Assembly: GCF_002209485.1 (NCBI RefSeq)
Contig: NZ_NJIX01000001.1
Location: 620,001-684,000 of the forward strand
DNA from: Achromobacter sp. HZ34
GTDB lineage: Bacteria > Pseudomonadota > Gammaproteobacteria > Burkholderiales > Burkholderiaceae_B
DNA length: 64,000 bases
Direction of reading: 5' to 3'
The position numbers were made by a program, and so were the translations under genes. Under the pieces are notes generated by a model that was not told the origin of the DNA, searched no databases, and worked only from the letters and a program-made list of their open reading frames with translations. Positions 17,352 through 25,897 of this stretch are shown piece by piece. How positions within the stretch are numbered: the first letter of the stretch is position 1; each line of letters starts with the position of its first letter.

Positions 17352-18419
17352 CTATGGCGGATCGCGCCGCGCCTGCTGGTTCGCCGACCACACCGACGTG
17401 GCGACGATCAACATCGGCACGCCGATGAAAGTGCCGGGAATCCCCCATATCCATCCGCCGAAGAACACCGCCACCATGACCATCAGCGGCGACAGGGAAA
17501 ACGCACTGCCCGCGAGCCTTGGCTCCAGATAGCAGCCGTAGCCGACCTGGATGACGTTCAGGATCACGAACACGAATACGGTGGTACGCAGCGATTCGAA
17601 CTGCACGAACGCGAAGAACGTGGGAAACAGGGTAGCCAGCAGCGGGCCGAGAAACGGAATGTAGTTCAACAGGAAGGCCAGCCCGCCCCATGCCGTCGCC
17701 AGTTCCAGGCCCGCGTACATGGCGAACAGCCATACCGTGATGCCGGTCAGGACGCTGGCGATGCTGCGGATCAGCATATAGCGCCGCAGCTTGCGGGCAA
17801 CGTCCGCCGCTACCGCTATCCAATGCTCCGCGCGGGGCAGCATGCGGCGCAGGCGGCCAGGGGCATCGTCGAGTTCGAATACACCCAAGGTCAGGAACAG
17901 GAACGCCAGGAAGATCTGGCCGGCCAGGCTGTTGACGCGCAGCAGCACTTCCTGGATGGCGCGCAGCAGCCAATACACGTTGAAATTGTCCAGGAACACG
18001 TCCTGTACAAGGGCCAGATGCGGATGCAGTTCGGCAACCTCGATGGTGAAAAGGCGCTGCAGACGCGCCGCATTGCCCATGGTCCATTGCGCCACCAGGT
18101 TGAAACCCCATGCGGCCAGGTACAGGAACAGCATCAGGACGCACAGCGAAATCAGGAGCGTCACGATGGACGCCAGCGCACTGCCCAGCCTAGGCCGCAG
18201 CACACGCTGCAATGGCGCCACCAGGGCCAGGATGAACAGCGCGAACGCCAGCGGCACGAAGATCGAACTGGCGAAGTACAACAAGGCCAAAAACATCAAC
18301 GCGGCGATCAGGCCCAGTGCCAGGTTGGAGGGCGGCGGCCCCACCGGAGCCGCGCGTCGCGGCAACGCCGGCTGCCGCCCTGCCGCCCCTCCCTCTGGCA
18401 GTTCGCTGGCCGGCTTCAT
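17352..18419 (-). CDS. AI-2E transporter family (PerM/TqsA-like) membrane protein
   Basis: The ATG at 18419 gives 355 residues; the longer open frame overlaps the upstream hydrolase. About eight hydrophobic segments are present, opening with LALGLIAALMFLALLYFASS and FVPLAFALFILALVAPLQRV. The C-terminal half carries the family's conserved features (GGLAFLLNYIPFLGP, LEPRLAGSAFSLSPLMVMVA, FFGGWIWGIPGTFIGVPM). Family members export small molecules or ions; AI-2 export is proven only for a few. Its ATG overlaps the TGA of the upstream alpha/beta hydrolase (ATGA), so the two are translationally coupled. Confidence 0.9.
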   Translation of the reverse strand: MKPASELPEGGAAGRQPALPRRAAPVGPPPSNLALGLIAALMFLALLYFASSIFVPLAFALFILALVAPLQRVLRPRLGSALASIVTLLISLCVLMLFLYLAAWGFNLVAQWTMGNAARLQRLFTIEVAELHPHLALVQDVFLDNFNVYWLLRAIQEVLLRVNSLAGQIFLAFLFLTLGVFELDDAPGRLRRMLPRAEHWIAVAADVARKLRRYMLIRSIASVLTGITVWLFAMYAGLELATAWGGLAFLLNYIPFLGPLLATLFPTFFAFVQFESLRTTVFVFVILNVIQVGYGCYLEPRLAGSAFSLSPLMVMVAVFFGGWIWGIPGTFIGVPMLIVATSVWSANQQARRDPP

Positions 18420-19885
18420 CGCGGAATCACCCGGTCGATGCGTTTGAGCAGATAAGGATAGAAAGGATTGGACGTCAGCCGCGACAGGGACTCCGTACCG
18501 GTTATCAGCACACCCACCTCGCCGCGGATGGCGATGGCCCCCAGGCTGATGCCGTATTGCTCGATATTGTCCGGATGCTGGCCGTATAGCGTGTCGTTGG
18601 TGGGAAACGGCAAGGCCACATGCGACAGCGAATAGACTTCGTTCGGATAGGGAATGTCGATCGGCGTGTCCGCCGTCGTCGTCTGGCCGGACTCGCTGAC
18701 CTTTTCGACCATGTCGTTGGAGTTCGCCGTGGCGTTGGTGACGATGGTCAGGCGGTAATTGTGCTGCTCGTTGGGCAGCGTGCCCGACATATACCACTCC
18801 ACCCCGCGGCGCATCAGGGGCCCCAGCTTGGTGGCGCGATTCAGGTCGAACAGCACCAGTTCGCTGCCATTGTCCGGCAGGCGCGCATACAGCGCATTGA
18901 GCACCGCCCGCGTGCTGACCGTGAAGTCCAGCACGGAATGAAAAGTCAGGACCGGCGGCAGTTGCGCCAGCGTGCCCTGGCGTTGCCGTTTGACGATCTT
19001 GTCTTGCAGTACCTGGGTCAGTTCATAGGACTGCCGCGCGGCCTGGATGGGAAAGGAGTTGTACTTGAAGGGATTGAATTCCGGCACGATGCTAAGCCAG
19101 GCCGCCTTGGCGAAAGCGGGCAGCACGGCTGGCAGTCCGGCCAGCCCGGCGAAGCGCGCAAACCGCGTGATGCCTATCATCGGCGAGATCAGGACCAGTT
19201 GATCCGGCCGCGCCATGCGCGTATCGTCCAGGGCCTCCAGCGCATACATCAGCGCCAGCGCGCCCCCATTGGAAAAACCGACGATGTGCAAAGGCTTGGG
19301 CGCCGGCACACGCCGCCGCGCCTCCCGCAACGCAAGCCGTGTAGCCGCGACCCAGTCTTCCCAGGTGGAATCCGTCAGCGCCGCCGGCACCGTGCCGTGC
19401 GCCGGCAGGCGGATGCCGATCGCCACGAAACCCAGGCTGCGGTAATGCTCGCCGATATGGCGCAGGCTGTAGGGTGAGTCTGTCAGGCCATGCAGCAACA
19501 CCACCACGCCGCGCGGTTCGCCGGCCGGTTCCAGCACATAGGACCGATTCCAATCGTGTGCGAAATGGCCTGGATAGACCTTGGCGCCGCTGAAATAGCG
19601 GTTGCTGTCCACCCTGTCGTCTTCTTCGAGCTTGTCCGTGACGTTGCGCCTGACCTCGTCGAAGATCTTGTTCTCGCGATCGATGTAGTCCTGCCACGTG
19701 CTGCGGTCCAGCTCCTCGGCGCTGAGTTCGTCCGGCACATAGGTGTGCCAGACCGCGAGCGGAGGCCCTTGCTGGATGTTGTAGAGCCGCAGGCCCATCG
19801 CGCCGATCAGGAGCACGATAATCAGCAGCGCGACGACGCGCAGCGCCTTCATGACTCTGGACCACCGGGTGCGTTGCGCTTTCAC
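18416..19885 (-). CDS. Membrane-anchored alpha/beta hydrolase
   Basis: 489 residues. One N-terminal membrane anchor (ALRVVALLIIVLLIGAMGL, ~14-32) is followed by a helical region and an alpha/beta hydrolase domain from ~120. The oxyanion loop is LLHGLTDSPYSLR. The nucleophile elbow is VGFSNGG (Ser, ~residue 200). The acid is probably Asp in FHSVLDFTVS and the His in LSHVALPFP. It resembles a carboxylesterase or lipase facing the periplasm. A second ATG at 19852 is possible. It is the first gene of a two-gene unit with the AI-2E-family protein, and it is divergent from the ECF sigma factor gene. Confidence 0.88.
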   Translation of the reverse strand: MKAQRTRWSRVMKALRVVALLIIVLLIGAMGLRLYNIQQGPPLAVWHTYVPDELSAEELDRSTWQDYIDRENKIFDEVRRNVTDKLEEDDRVDSNRYFSGAKVYPGHFAHDWNRSYVLEPAGEPRGVVVLLHGLTDSPYSLRHIGEHYRSLGFVAIGIRLPAHGTVPAALTDSTWEDWVAATRLALREARRRVPAPKPLHIVGFSNGGALALMYALEALDDTRMARPDQLVLISPMIGITRFARFAGLAGLPAVLPAFAKAAWLSIVPEFNPFKYNSFPIQAARQSYELTQVLQDKIVKRQRQGTLAQLPPVLTFHSVLDFTVSTRAVLNALYARLPDNGSELVLFDLNRATKLGPLMRRGVEWYMSGTLPNEQHNYRLTIVTNATANSNDMVEKVSESGQTTTADTPIDIPYPNEVYSLSHVALPFPTNDTLYGQHPDNIEQYGISLGAIAIRGEVGVLITGTESLSRLTSNPFYPYLLKRIDRVIPR

Positions 19886-19970
19886 GGAAGGCCATCCCCT
19901 GGCATGGGAAATCCGCGACTAGCTTACGTAGCGCGCCCTTTTAAGACAAGCGTCTGCAACCTGTCGCATA

Positions 19971-19985
19971 ATTTGGATACCAAAT
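19971..19985. promoter_or_regulatory. ATTTGG-ata-CCAAAT palindrome in the hydrolase/sigma divergent promoter region
   Basis: Six-base arms ATTTGG (19971-19976) and CCAAAT (19980-19985) flank a 3-bp centre. This 15-bp operator-like palindrome lies 71 bp upstream of the sigma factor start and 86 bp upstream of the divergent hydrolase start. Further downstream, GGCAAC (20000-20005) and TATAGT (20021-20026) are weak candidates for promoter elements of the sigma gene, with a 15-bp spacer. Confidence 0.35.
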
Positions 19986-20055
19986 GCGCGCGAAACGGTG
20001 GCAACAGGCCTACACATCGGTATAGTGCTAGCGCCCCTCGTCCTACGGAATCCTT

Positions 20056-20601
20056 ATGCTTGACTCGCAAGGACTACAAGCACTCCTGCAGCAGAGTGCC
20101 CGCGGCGATCGCGACGCGTTCGCCCAGCTTTATCGCCATACCTCTCCGCATCTGTTCGCGCTTGCCGCTCGTATATTGCGCAGAAGCGACTGGGCGGAGG
20201 AGGCATTGCAGGATTCCTTCGTCAATATCTGGCACAACGCCTCCCGCTACTCTTCTGAACAGAGTCAGGTAATGACGTGGATGACGCGCATCGTGCGCAA
20301 TCGTTGCATAGACCTCTTGCGCCGGCCGGACCTGGAACGTCCCGACCCCGACGGCGAGGTGACCCTGGCCTGGGCCGACGGCGCGCCCGGCCCCCTGGAG
20401 CGTCTGCAATCGAGCCAGGACAGCCGGCGCCTGGCGGACTGCATGGGGCAGCTGGAAAGCCAGCAACGCGCGGCCATCGCCCTCTCCTTTTTCGATGACC
20501 TGAGCCATGGCGAAATTGCCAGCCGGCTGGAGAAGCCTTTGGGCACCATCAAGAGTTGGGTACGCCGCGGGCTTGAAAGGCTGAAGAGGTGCCTGGCATG
20601 A
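20056..20601 (+). CDS. ECF-type RNA polymerase sigma factor (SigK-like)
   Basis: 181 residues. Region 2 runs from ~20 to 90 (DAFAQLYRHTSPHLFALAAR, then DWAEEALQDSFVNIWHNA for core binding and MTWMTRIVRNRCIDLLRR for -10 recognition). Region 4 runs from ~125 to 178 (LESQQRAAIALSFFDDLSHG, then EIASRLEKPLGTIKSWVRRG), which reads the -35 element. The GTIKSWVRRGLERLK end is typical of sigma factors paired with RskA-type anti-sigma factors. The anti-sigma gene's ATG overlaps its stop codon (ATGA). Predicted targets are its own promoter and the lipid operon downstream, but this is inferred from position only. Confidence 0.95.
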   Translation: MLDSQGLQALLQQSARGDRDAFAQLYRHTSPHLFALAARILRRSDWAEEALQDSFVNIWHNASRYSSEQSQVMTWMTRIVRNRCIDLLRRPDLERPDPDGEVTLAWADGAPGPLERLQSSQDSRRLADCMGQLESQQRAAIALSFFDDLSHGEIASRLEKPLGTIKSWVRRGLERLKRCLA

Positions 20602-21269
20602 ATTACCGCAATCCTGAATTGTCTGCCCGGCTGGCTGCTGACTATGTGTGCGGCGCGATGCGGGGCGGCGCGCGGCGCCGCTTCGAAGGACTGATGGCGG
20701 CGGATGCCACCTTGCGCCGGCTGGTGCGCGACTGGGAAGCGGATTTTTATCCGCTGCTGTGGTCGCTGCCACCGAAGACGCCGCCCAAGCGGGTCTGGCG
20801 TGCCATCGAGGCCCGCCTCAATCCCGGCCGCCAAGGCTGGTGGCAGGCGCTTGGTTTCTGGCGCATCGTCAGCGGTGTACTGGCCGTGGCGCTGGTGGCG
20901 GGCGTGGCCATCTATCCCATGCAGGTGCAGCGTGAAGTCCAGGCGCAGTTGATGGCGGTGCTGCAAAGCCCGCAGTCGGAGGCCATGTTGGTGGTGCGTG
21001 CGGACGCCGCAGGGGTGCTGCATGTGCAGACACTGCAGAACCTGGCGACGCGTGCCGATGGCAAGGCTCTCGAACTGTGGGCCATCCCGCCGGGGCAGAA
21101 GCCGCAATCGGTGGGCTTGGTGTCGCCCGAAGGCTTGACGTCGCTGCGCCGCGCCAAAGGGCTGGAGGGGGTCAAGCAGCTGGCCATCAGCCTGGAACCG
21201 CCGGGCGGATCGCCCACCGGCAATCCCACTGGTCCGATCATCATGAGCGGGGACGTGCTGTCGATCTAG
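20598..21269 (+). CDS. RskA-type transmembrane anti-sigma factor
   Basis: The ATG at 20598 overlaps the sigma stop and gives 223 residues. Residues 1-~65 form the cytoplasmic sigma-binding helix bundle (LAADYVCGAMRGGARRRFEG, DWEADFYPLLWSLPP). There is no HxxxCxxC zinc motif, so it is not a ChrR-type or ZAS-type zinc anti-sigma factor. One membrane span follows (IVSGVLAVALVAGVAIYP, ~95-112). The periplasmic RskA domain includes ATRADGKALELWAIPPGQKP and ends PIIMSGDVLSI. Release of sigma presumably follows proteolysis after an envelope signal, as in other RskA systems. Confidence 0.93.
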   Translation: MNYRNPELSARLAADYVCGAMRGGARRRFEGLMAADATLRRLVRDWEADFYPLLWSLPPKTPPKRVWRAIEARLNPGRQGWWQALGFWRIVSGVLAVALVAGVAIYPMQVQREVQAQLMAVLQSPQSEAMLVVRADAAGVLHVQTLQNLATRADGKALELWAIPPGQKPQSVGLVSPEGLTSLRRAKGLEGVKQLAISLEPPGGSPTGNPTGPIIMSGDVLSI

Positions 21270-21275
21270 CCTGAT

Positions 21276-21291
21276 CCCGGGTTAACCCGGG
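21276..21291. promoter_or_regulatory. 16-bp perfect palindrome CCCGGGTTAACCCGGG
   Basis: Perfectly self-complementary over 16 bp. It starts 6 bp after the anti-sigma stop codon and ends 10 bp before a second, longer inverted repeat. It could be a protein-binding operator. As RNA it would need to fold with almost no loop, so a DNA role is more likely. There is no U-tract, so it is not an obvious terminator. Confidence 0.5.
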
Positions 21292-21300
21292 TGCATCCAA

Positions 21301-21345
21301 TTGTCCTGCGAGACCGTATATGCATACAGGTCTCGAACAGGACAA
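21301..21345. promoter_or_regulatory. 45-bp inverted repeat immediately upstream of the desaturase start
   Basis: TTGTCCTG (21301-21308), CGAGACC (21309-21315) and GTAT (21316-21319) are matched in reverse order by ATAC (21324-21327), GGTCTCG (21329-21335) and CAGGACAA (21338-21345). That gives 19 paired positions with a 1-base and a 2-base bulge on the right arm. It ends 3 bp before the desaturase ATG and occupies the space where a ribosome binding site would be. It could act as a 5' leader hairpin controlling translation, or as an operator. Confidence 0.6.
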
Positions 21346-21348
21346 ACC

Positions 21349-22299
21349 ATGCGCTTTGATCGCACTGCAACACGCTGGACTGCTTCACTACGCGGGTGGA
21401 TAGATACCCAGGCGGTAACCAGCCCGGCCGTCGATGCCGACCGCATCGACTGGCTGCGCGCCCTGCCGTTTGCCCTGCTGCACCTGGGTTGCCTGGGCGT
21501 CATCTGGACCGGTACGTCCGGCGCCGCGCTGACGGTAGCAGCACTGCTGTACGCGCTGCGCATGTTCGCGCTGACCGGCTTCTATCACCGCTATTTCTCC
21601 CATCGCACGTTTCGCGCGACGCGGCGCGTGCAATTCGTCTTCGCCATCCTCGGGGCGTCTTGCGCCCAGCGCGGCCCCCTGTGGTGGGCGGCGCATCATC
21701 GGCATCACCATCGTCACGCGGACGACGAACAGGACCTGCATTCGCCCCGGCGCCGCGGTTTCTGGTGGAGCCATATGGGCTGGTTCCTGACGCGCCGCGC
21801 GTTCGCCACCGACCTGGCCCGCGTGCCGGACCTGCGCGGCTATGCCGAATTGCGCTGGCTGGACCGTTATGACGTGGCGGTACCGGCCTTGCTGGCGCTG
21901 GCTTGCTACGCCTTGGGAGCCGCGCTGGAGGCCTGGGCGCCGGGGCTGGGCACGAACGGCCTGCAGATGCTGGTGTGGGGCTTCTTCATTTCCACCGTGG
22001 TGCTGTTCCACGCCACGGTCACCATCAATTCCCTGGCCCATCGCTATGGCAAGCGCCGCTACGCGACGCGCGATGACAGCCGCAACAGCCTCTGGCTGGC
22101 GCTGTTGACCTTTGGCGAAGGCTGGCACAACAACCATCACTTCTATCCCGGGTCGGCCAGGCAGGGCTTTCGGCCGCTGGAGATCGACATCACCTGGTAT
22201 GGCCTGCGCCTGCTGGCCGCCGTCGGCCTGATCCGCGACCTGAGGCCCGTGCCCGCCTGGGTGCTGGCCACCGCCACCGCCACCGCCACCGAGGAATGA
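21349..22299 (+). CDS. Membrane fatty acid desaturase (delta-9 / acyl-CoA desaturase-like)
   Basis: The ATG at 21349 gives 316 residues. The three histidine boxes of the di-iron membrane desaturases are present: HRYFSH (~80), HHRHHHRHAD (~115) and HNNHHFYPG (~260). Four hydrophobic segments place the active site on the cytoplasmic face. It would introduce a double bond into acyl chains using O2 and an electron donor. It is the first effector gene after the sigma/anti-sigma pair and is preceded by a large inverted repeat. The C-terminus (ATATATATEE) comes from four GCCACC hexamers at 22267-22290. Its TGA overlaps an ATG, but the next gene more likely starts at 22302. Confidence 0.93.
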   Translation: MRFDRTATRWTASLRGWIDTQAVTSPAVDADRIDWLRALPFALLHLGCLGVIWTGTSGAALTVAALLYALRMFALTGFYHRYFSHRTFRATRRVQFVFAILGASCAQRGPLWWAAHHRHHHRHADDEQDLHSPRRRGFWWSHMGWFLTRRAFATDLARVPDLRGYAELRWLDRYDVAVPALLALACYALGAALEAWAPGLGTNGLQMLVWGFFISTVVLFHATVTINSLAHRYGKRRYATRDDSRNSLWLALLTFGEGWHNNHHFYPGSARQGFRPLEIDITWYGLRLLAAVGLIRDLRPVPAWVLATATATATEE

Positions 22300-22301
22300 C
22301 C

Positions 22302-23705
22302 ATGCGCATCGCCATTGTCGGTTCGGGCATCGCGGGACTGGTCTGCGCGTGGCGTCTTGCGGCCGAGCATGAAGTGACGCTCTACGAAGCCGCGGGTTAT
22401 CTGGGCGGCCATACGCACACGCACGACGTGGAGCAGGATGGCGTGCGCCATGCCGTGGACAGCGGCTTCATCGTCCACAATCCCGTCCATTATCCGCGCT
22501 TCACGGCGTTGATGGAGGAACTGCGGGTGGCCACGCGGCCCACCAGCATGAGCTTTTCCGTGCACAAGCAGGCGGGTGGCCTCGAATACAACGCGACATC
22601 GCTGAACACGCTGTTCTGCCAACGCCGCAACCTGATGTCGCCCCGCTTCCTGGGGATGGTGCGCGATTTATTGCGTTTCTATCGGGAGGCGCCGGCGCTG
22701 TTGCAAGGCGGGGGGCAAGGCGCAGGGCAAGGCGCAGGGCAAGGCGCAGGGCAAGGCCGAGGGCAAGGCACTGCTCATGGCGCCGGCCGCGGCGCGCCCC
22801 GGGACGTGGGCCTGGGCGCCGATCCAGGGCCTACGCTGGGCGAGTACCTTGAACTTGGCCGTTACGGCAGCGCCTTTCGCGACGACCATCTGGTGCCCAT
22901 GGCCAGCGCGCTTTGGTCATCGCCGGCGGCCCGCATCCTGGAATTTCCGGCGCGCTACCTGGTGCAGTTCATGGCCAATCACCAGATGCTGCAGGTGGCG
23001 GACCGCCCTGAATGGCGCGTGGTCGACGGTGGGTCCAACAGTTATGTCAAAGCCATGGCGGCCCGTTGGGGCGCGCGCGTGCAGGTGCGCCTGCACTGCC
23101 CCGTGTCAGCCGTACGCCGCGCGGCGGATCACGTGCACGTCGTCGCCGCGGACGGCCCGCAACGTTATGACCACGTCATCTTCGCCTGCCATAGCGACCA
23201 GGCCTTGCGGCTGCTGAAAGATCCCGTCGACGCTGAACGGGAGATCCTGGGCGCCATCGCGTATCAGGAGAACGATGTCGTCCTGCACACCGACGCGCGT
23301 CTGCTGCCCCGCCAGCCCAAAGCCTGGGCAGCCTGGAACGCCTATGTGCCTGCCGACCCCGCCGCGCCGTGCACGGTCAGCTATTGCATGAACCTGCTGC
23401 AAGGGCTGCGTTCGCGCGAACCGTTCGTGGTGACGCTCAATCGCAGCGAAGCAATAGATGACTCCCGGGTTTTGGCGCGCATGCGTTATCACCATCCCGT
23501 CTACACCCACGCAGCGGTTGCCGCGCAAGCTCGCCGCCAGGAAATCTCCGGGCACCGGCGCACCTGGTATGCCGGCGCCTACTGGGGCTGGGGCTTCCAC
23601 GAAGACGGCGTGGCCAGCGCCATGGATGTGGTCGCCGGCCTGCGGTCGGCCATGGCCGCGCAAGGCGGAACCGATACGCTGCCACGGATACTGGAGGCCG
23701 CATGA
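22302..23705 (+). CDS. FAD-dependent amine-oxidase-like flavoprotein of a lipid-modification operon
   Basis: The start at 22302 has GAGG (22291-22294) at proper spacing; an ATG at 22296 is too close to it. The protein has 467 residues. Residues ~1-30 are the dinucleotide-binding motif IAIVGSGIAGLVCAWRLA followed by the acidic strand end TLYEAAGYLGGH. A conserved HAVDSGFIVHNPVHYPRF follows, and the C-terminal FAD-contact region is YAGAYWGWGFHEDGV. Homologous proteins occur beside DUF1365 and cyclopropane-synthase genes in stress-induced lipid operons. The reaction is presumably oxidation or desaturation of a phospholipid acyl chain. An unusual Gly-Gln-rich insertion at ~138-157 is encoded by a 12-bp minisatellite. 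Its TGA overlaps the next gene's ATG. Confidence 0.9.
   Translation: MRIAIVGSGIAGLVCAWRLAAEHEVTLYEAAGYLGGHTHTHDVEQDGVRHAVDSGFIVHNPVHYPRFTALMEELRVATRPTSMSFSVHKQAGGLEYNATSLNTLFCQRRNLMSPRFLGMVRDLLRFYREAPALLQGGGQGAGQGAGQGAGQGRGQGTAHGAGRGAPRDVGLGADPGPTLGEYLELGRYGSAFRDDHLVPMASALWSSPAARILEFPARYLVQFMANHQMLQVADRPEWRVVDGGSNSYVKAMAARWGARVQVRLHCPVSAVRRAADHVHVVAADGPQRYDHVIFACHSDQALRLLKDPVDAEREILGAIAYQENDVVLHTDARLLPRQPKAWAAWNAYVPADPAAPCTVSYCMNLLQGLRSREPFVVTLNRSEAIDDSRVLARMRYHHPVYTHAAVAAQARRQEISGHRRTWYAGAYWGWGFHEDGVASAMDVVAGLRSAMAAQGGTDTLPRILEAA
22713..22772 (+). repeat. In-frame 12-bp minisatellite encoding GQGA units
   Basis: Three perfect copies of GGGCAAGGCGCA (22713-22724, 22725-22736, 22737-22748) are followed by two diverged copies (22749-22760, 22761-22772). 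A unit of 12 bp keeps the reading frame whatever the copy number, so slippage would only change the length of a Gly-Gln-Ala loop in the flavoprotein. Confidence 0.85.
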
Positions 23706-24556
23706 CATCGGCCAGGTATTCACCCGACGGTTCGCCTGAGACTGCGCCCAGTGGTTCGGTCCAGGCTTCATCCCGTACGTCGTCCAGCGCGCTGCACAGC
23801 GCTGTCTATGAAGGCCGTGTGGTCCATCGGCGCCACGCCCCCCATCCTCATGCGTTTTCCTATCGGATGGGGCAGCTTTATCTGGACCTGGATGAAATCG
23901 ATGAGGTTTTCCGAGGGCGCTGGCTGTGGTCGGTCAACCGGCGCAACCTTGCCCAGTGGCGCCGCGCGGACTACCTGGCCGGGGCGCCCGCGCTGGCCGA
24001 TGCGGTACGCGCCCGGCTGCGCGAGCACATGGGCACGGCGGCGCCGGCCGGCCCTATCCGCCTGCTGGCGCATCCCCGCTATGCCGGCTACGTCTTCAAT
24101 CCGGTGAGCTTCTACTACTGTTACGACGAGGACGGCCAGACGCTGCGTGCCATCCTGGCGGAGATCACCAACACGCCCTGGAAGCAGCGCCACGCCATCG
24201 TGCTGCCGCTGGCCGACGCCATGCCGCCGCCATCCCTGGCGTGGTATTTCGACAAGCAGTTCCATGTGTCGCCCTTCATGCCCATGGACTGCCGCTACGA
24301 ATGGCGCTTCGGCGTCCCTGGCGAGCGGCTGCATGTCCACATGCGCGTCCTGCGCCAGGGCCACGCGCAATTCGATGCCGACCTGGACCTGCAACGCCGC
24401 GCGCTCGACGGCGCGGCGCTCGCACGGCTGCTGTGGCGCTATCCGTTGATGACCATGCAGGTCATCGGCGCCATCCACTGGCAGGCCCTGCGGCTGTGGC
24501 TGAAGGGCAATCCCGTCCACGATCACCCCGGAACGCCCAACGGAGAATCCCGATGA
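23702..24556 (+). CDS. DUF1365 family protein
   Basis: 284 residues. The first ~28 residues are Ser/Thr-rich and variable. The conserved DUF1365 body starts at ~30 (SAVYEGRVVHRRHAPHPHAF, then SYRMGQLYLDLDEID) and includes LLAHPRYAGYVFNPVSFYYC, AEITNTPWKQRHAI and FDKQFHVSPFMPMDCRYEW. The biochemical function is not established for most members. The gene nearly always travels with the FAD oxidoreductase and a cyclopropane-synthase-like methyltransferase, which points to a step in modifying membrane acyl chains. It overlaps both neighbours by 4 bp. Confidence 0.92.
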   Translation: MTSARYSPDGSPETAPSGSVQASSRTSSSALHSAVYEGRVVHRRHAPHPHAFSYRMGQLYLDLDEIDEVFRGRWLWSVNRRNLAQWRRADYLAGAPALADAVRARLREHMGTAAPAGPIRLLAHPRYAGYVFNPVSFYYCYDEDGQTLRAILAEITNTPWKQRHAIVLPLADAMPPPSLAWYFDKQFHVSPFMPMDCRYEWRFGVPGERLHVHMRVLRQGHAQFDADLDLQRRALDGAALARLLWRYPLMTMQVIGAIHWQALRLWLKGNPVHDHPGTPNGESR

Positions 24557-25842
24557 AACCGATGACCCCTTCCGAACTTACGGCGGTCGTCGCCGGCAGC
24601 GGCGCCCGCCCGCTGGACCGTCTGCTGCGCCGGCGCCTGCTGGACAGCCTGGCCCGCCTGCAACACGGCAGCCTGGTGATCGAGGATGAACTGGGCAGCA
24701 CGGCGCTGGGTAATGGCGCCGATACCGTCCGCCTGACCGTGCACGACATGAGTTTCTACCGTCTGCTGGCCACGCATGGCGCAGTGGGCGCGGGCGCCGC
24801 CTATGCCGATGGCATATGGACGACCGACGACCTGGTCGGCCTGGTGCGCCTGCTGGTGCGCAACCGCGACGTGCTCGATGGCATGGAGTCGGGCCCGGCG
24901 CGCCTGGCCGCCTGGGCCTTGAAACTGTGGCATGCCCGCCGTCGCAACACGCGCGAAGGCAGCCGTCGCAACATCGAAGCGCACTACGACCTGGGCAATG
25001 ATTTTTTCGCCCTCTTCCTGTCCGCCGACATGATGTATTCCTCGGCCATGTGGGACGGTGAAGACGACACGCTGGAGGCCGCGTCCTACCGCAAGCTGGA
25101 CGCCATCTGCCGCAAGCTGCGGCTGACCCCTGTCGACCGCGTGGTGGAGATAGGCAGCGGCTGGGGCGGTTTCGCCCTGCATGCCGCGCGCCATTATGGC
25201 TGCCACGTCACCACGGCGACGATCTCGCAGGAGCAGCACGCGCTGGCGACGGTCAAGGTGCGAGCGGCCGGGCTGCAGAACCGCGTCGACGTCGTGCTGC
25301 AAGACTACCGGGACCTGCAGGGCCAGTACGACAAGTTGGTGTCGATAGAGATGATCGAGGCCATCGGCGCGCCTTACCTGGACACTTATTTCACCAAGAT
25401 CGGCAGCCTGCTACGGCCCGATGGCCTGGCGCTGCTGCAGGCGATCACCATCGAAGATCACCGCTATGCGCAGGCCCTTGCCGAGGTGGACTTCATCAAG
25501 CGCTACATCTTCCCCGGCAGCTTCATCCCGTCCATCGAAGCCATGTTGCGCGCCAAGACGCGCGCTTCCGACCTGGCGCTGGTGGACCTCGAAGACTTCG
25601 GCCTGTCCTACGCCCGCACCCTGCAGGCTTGGCGTGAACGCTTCCTGGCCCATCTGCCAGAGGTGCGCGCGCAAGGTTTCGATGAACGCTTCTGCCGGTT
25701 GTGGACCTTCTACCTGGCCTATTGCGAAGGGGGCTTCCGCGAACGCTCCATCGGTGTGTCCCATCTGTTACTGGCCAAACCGGGGGCGCGGCCGACCGGC
25801 GGCGCATGGGCCCCGCGGCGGGAGGACTCGTGCGCCGCATGA
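24553..25842 (+). CDS. Cyclopropane-fatty-acyl-phospholipid synthase family methyltransferase (first copy)
   Basis: The ATG at 24553 overlaps the preceding TGA and gives 429 residues; the longer open frame upstream is a shadow. An N-terminal lipid-binding region (~1-120) precedes the SAM methyltransferase core: NIEAHYDLGNDFFALFLSAD, MMYSSAMW, motif I VVEIGSGWGGFALHAARHYG, VSIEMIEAIGAPYLDTYF and FIKRYIFPGSFIPS near the C-terminus. These are standard cyclopropane synthase landmarks. The product could be a cyclopropane ring or a methyl branch, since related enzymes such as UfaM only methylate. A second, more divergent paralogue follows two genes later. Confidence 0.94.
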   Translation: MKPMTPSELTAVVAGSGARPLDRLLRRRLLDSLARLQHGSLVIEDELGSTALGNGADTVRLTVHDMSFYRLLATHGAVGAGAAYADGIWTTDDLVGLVRLLVRNRDVLDGMESGPARLAAWALKLWHARRRNTREGSRRNIEAHYDLGNDFFALFLSADMMYSSAMWDGEDDTLEAASYRKLDAICRKLRLTPVDRVVEIGSGWGGFALHAARHYGCHVTTATISQEQHALATVKVRAAGLQNRVDVVLQDYRDLQGQYDKLVSIEMIEAIGAPYLDTYFTKIGSLLRPDGLALLQAITIEDHRYAQALAEVDFIKRYIFPGSFIPSIEAMLRAKTRASDLALVDLEDFGLSYARTLQAWRERFLAHLPEVRAQGFDERFCRLWTFYLAYCEGGFRERSIGVSHLLLAKPGARPTGGAWAPRREDSCAA

Positions 25843-25897
25843 CCCTGCAACCAACGGGACTGCAGCCATGGAGCCTGCCACCATGGGGGCTGCGTCC

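Noticed and set aside
22708-22775. Possible CRISPR-like or mobile repeat
   Set aside because: Units are 12 bp with no spacers and lie in frame in a gene, so it is a coding minisatellite.
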